From assembly GCA_044238735.1 (NCBI GenBank), contig JBIICS010000127.1, positions 1 through 7,869 on the forward strand: a stretch of DNA of 7,869 bases, in the 5' to 3' direction. This stretch comes from JBIICS01 sp044238735. GTDB taxonomy: Bacteria; Bacteroidota; Bacteroidia; UBA4408. The position numbers and the translations under genes are program-made. Shown piece by piece: positions 6,116 through 7,869 of the stretch (its first letter is position 1; each line of letters opens with the position of its first letter). Under the pieces are notes generated by a model. That model was not told the origin of the DNA. It did not search any database and saw only the letters and a program-made list of their open reading frames with translations.

Positions 6116-7869
6116 TTAATTAAGAAATGTCAAAGCTTTATCAACGGCTCCTTTAAGCCCCTCTGTTTTAGTTCCTCCGGCAGTTGCATAAAAAGCCTGA
6201 CCTCCTCCTCCACCATTAATTTCTTTAGAAATTTCTTTAATAATATTCCCCGCATGAAGATTTTTTTCTTTCACTAAATTATCGGAAATCATTACCGTTA
6301 CGTTTGCTTTTCCATTAACATCAGCTCCAATAACTAAAAATAAATTATCCACTTCTCCTTTTAACTGAAAAGCTAAATCTTTAACCACATCTGCCGAGTC
6401 TATTTTAATTAAGTCGCTTATAATGTTTATTCCATTATTCGATTTAATTTTTGTTTTTAGTTCCTGCTTAATCTGTCCGGCTTTTTCCTTGTGTAAATCC
6501 TCAATTTGTTTAGATAAATGTGTGTTTTGCTCAATTAAGGCGTTAAGAGATTTTATAAGATCTTTAGGATTCTTTAAGGTTTCTTTTAACTCTCCGATCA
6601 AATTCAGCTGATTATTAATATAACGCTCTGCCCCTTTACCTGTTATAGCTTCAATACGCCTAATTCCGGCAGCTACAGCTCCTTCAGAAATTATTTTAAA
6701 GAATCCCAATTGACCGGAAGCACTAACGTGAGTGCCGCCGCACAACTCAATGGAATAGTTTTTATCAAAGGTAACCACACGTACCGTATCGCCATATTTC
6801 TCTCCGAATAAGGCCATAGCACCGGTTTTTTTAGCCTCGTCCAAACTCATACTTCTAATATCAGAATGTATGTTTTCACGGATTTTTTCGTTCACTATAC
6901 TTTCAATTTTAACAATCTCTTCATCGCTTACTTTTGCAAAATGAGAAAAATCGAATCGTAAGTATTCATCATTAACCAATGAACCCTTTTGCTCCACATG
7001 CGTGCCCAAAACAGTTCTTAATGCAGCATGTAACAAGTGTGTAGCGGAGTGATTGCTGGCTGTGTTTTTTCTTTTCTCAGCATTAACAGTTGCGGTAAAT
7101 TTTGTACTGATATTTTCAGGCAAACGGTTAGTGTAGTGAACAATTAAGTTATTCTCTTTTTTAGTATCAATAACATCAATGCGTTCATTTGGAGTAGATA
7201 AAACACCCAAATCCCCTACCTGACCTCCGCTCTCGGCATAAAAAGGAGTTGGAGAAAAAACCAGTTGATATTGTTCCTTACCCTTAGCTTTAATTCTGCG
7301 GTATTTTATGATGTGAGTTTCACATTCTGTTTTTTCATAACCAACAAACTCCACTTCTTCTTTATCTGCAACCACAACCCAATCATCCGTATCAATAGCG
7401 GTTGCTGCACGCGAACGTTCTTTTTGCTTATTTAATTCTTCATTAAACCCTTTCTCATCAATAGACAGTTCGTTTTCACGGGCTATCAAAGAAGTTAAAT
7501 CCAAAGGAAAACCATAAGTATCATACAATTCAAACACCACAGTTCCTTCTATTACTTTTTTGTTATTTAACTTAACATCATTACAGATGTTATCCAATCT
7601 GCGTAAACCCGACTCTAAAGTCCTAAAAAACGATTGTTCCTCTTCCTTAATTACTTTCTCAATTAGCGATTGCTGTGTTTTAAGTTCAGGAAAAGCATCG
7701 CTCATGTTATTTTTAAGTGCTTCCACCAGTCTATAAATAAAAGGTTCTCTTATTTCCAGCGATTGATAACCATAACGAATGGCGCGACGTAAAATTCGGC
7801 GTATTACATAACCCGCGCCGGTGTTTGATGGCAACTGACCATCGGCTATAGAAAAAGAAATAGTTCGGA
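6116..7869 (-). CDS. alaS: Alanyl-tRNA synthetase, partial (5' end outside window)
   Basis: AlaRS charges tRNA-Ala in the cytoplasm and is essential. The frame is open to the window edge: 583 residues are present, with roughly 290 N-terminal residues, including the catalytic motifs, missing from a usual 870 or so. The visible part starts RTISFSIADGQLPSNTGAGY, a hallmark of the tRNA-recognition region, followed by VIRRILRRAIRYG. The editing domain, which hydrolyses mischarged Ser- and Gly-tRNA-Ala, shows AESGGQVGDLG, the zinc-ligand HSATH (His273 and His277 of the partial protein) and CGGTHV (Cys376 and His380), so all four ligands are intact. A helical, probably coiled-coil segment (about 415-480) leads to the C-Ala domain with its glycine-rich GGGGGQAFYATAGG near the end. 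The stop is TAA at 6118-6116. The frame passes through the TTG at 7834 without a break, so that codon is not the start. The gene is intact as far as visible. Confidence 0.97.
   Translation of the reverse strand, partial: RTISFSIADGQLPSNTGAGYVIRRILRRAIRYGYQSLEIREPFIYRLVEALKNNMSDAFPELKTQQSLIEKVIKEEEQSFFRTLESGLRRLDNICNDVKLNNKKVIEGTVVFELYDTYGFPLDLTSLIARENELSIDEKGFNEELNKQKERSRAATAIDTDDWVVVADKEEVEFVGYEKTECETHIIKYRRIKAKGKEQYQLVFSPTPFYAESGGQVGDLGVLSTPNERIDVIDTKKENNLIVHYTNRLPENISTKFTATVNAEKRKNTASNHSATHLLHAALRTVLGTHVEQKGSLVNDEYLRFDFSHFAKVSDEEIVKIESIVNEKIRENIHSDIRSMSLDEAKKTGAMALFGEKYGDTVRVVTFDKNYSIELCGGTHVSASGQLGFFKIISEGAVAAGIRRIEAITGKGAERYINNQLNLIGELKETLKNPKDLIKSLNALIEQNTHLSKQIEDLHKEKAGQIKQELKTKIKSNNGINIISDLIKIDSADVVKDLAFQLKGEVDNLFLVIGADVNGKANVTVMISDNLVKEKNLHAGNIIKEISKEINGGGGGQAFYATAGGTKTEGLKGAVDKALTFLN

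Noticed and set aside
7832..7834. TTG as the start of alaS
   Set aside because: The frame continues upstream to the window edge with conserved AlaRS sequence (RTISFSIADGQ), so this is an internal codon of a truncated view.

Overview
The window comes from a low-GC member of the Bacteroidota. Three signs support this. One predicted secreted protein ends in a type IX secretion (Por) sorting domain, which is confined to this phylum. TAnnTTTG-type -7 boxes, the Bacteroidota sigma-factor signature, lie in front of the transcription units. Most starts lack a Shine-Dalgarno sequence. Class and genus cannot be fixed from this stretch. The genes are chromosomal housekeeping and envelope genes. I see no transposase, integrase, phage gene, CRISPR array, rRNA or tRNA.

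Layout. 1-1092 (minus): N-terminal 364 codons of a Kup-family potassium transporter; its 3' end is outside the window. 1093-1216: divergent promoter region. 1217-4805 (plus): a compact four-gene cluster consisting of a methyltransferase-like/GT2 glycosyltransferase fusion, the riboflavin kinase/FAD synthetase gene ribF (TTG start), a small secreted leucine-rich-repeat protein, and a YhhQ-type queuosine-precursor transporter. Junctions are 2 nt, a 4-nt overlap and 6 nt, so one mRNA is likely. 4807-4829: a perfect 10-bp hairpin terminator between convergent genes. 4855-5727 (minus): a small secreted T9SS-sorted protein of unknown function with its own promoter and a palindrome over that promoter. 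5728-6115: a gene-free AT-rich spacer. 6116-7869 (minus): C-terminal 583 residues of alanyl-tRNA synthetase; the aminoacylation core is outside the window.

Working together. The plus-strand cluster mixes cofactor synthesis (FMN/FAD), uptake of a tRNA-modification precursor, a probable envelope lipid-linked sugar step and a periplasmic or surface LRR protein. This looks like housekeeping co-transcription, not one pathway. I did not find a convincing undescribed system. The points most worth a second look are the degenerate SAM site in the fusion protein, the LRR protein with a Cys-rich tail inside the ribF operon, and the palindrome over the promoter of the T9SS protein.
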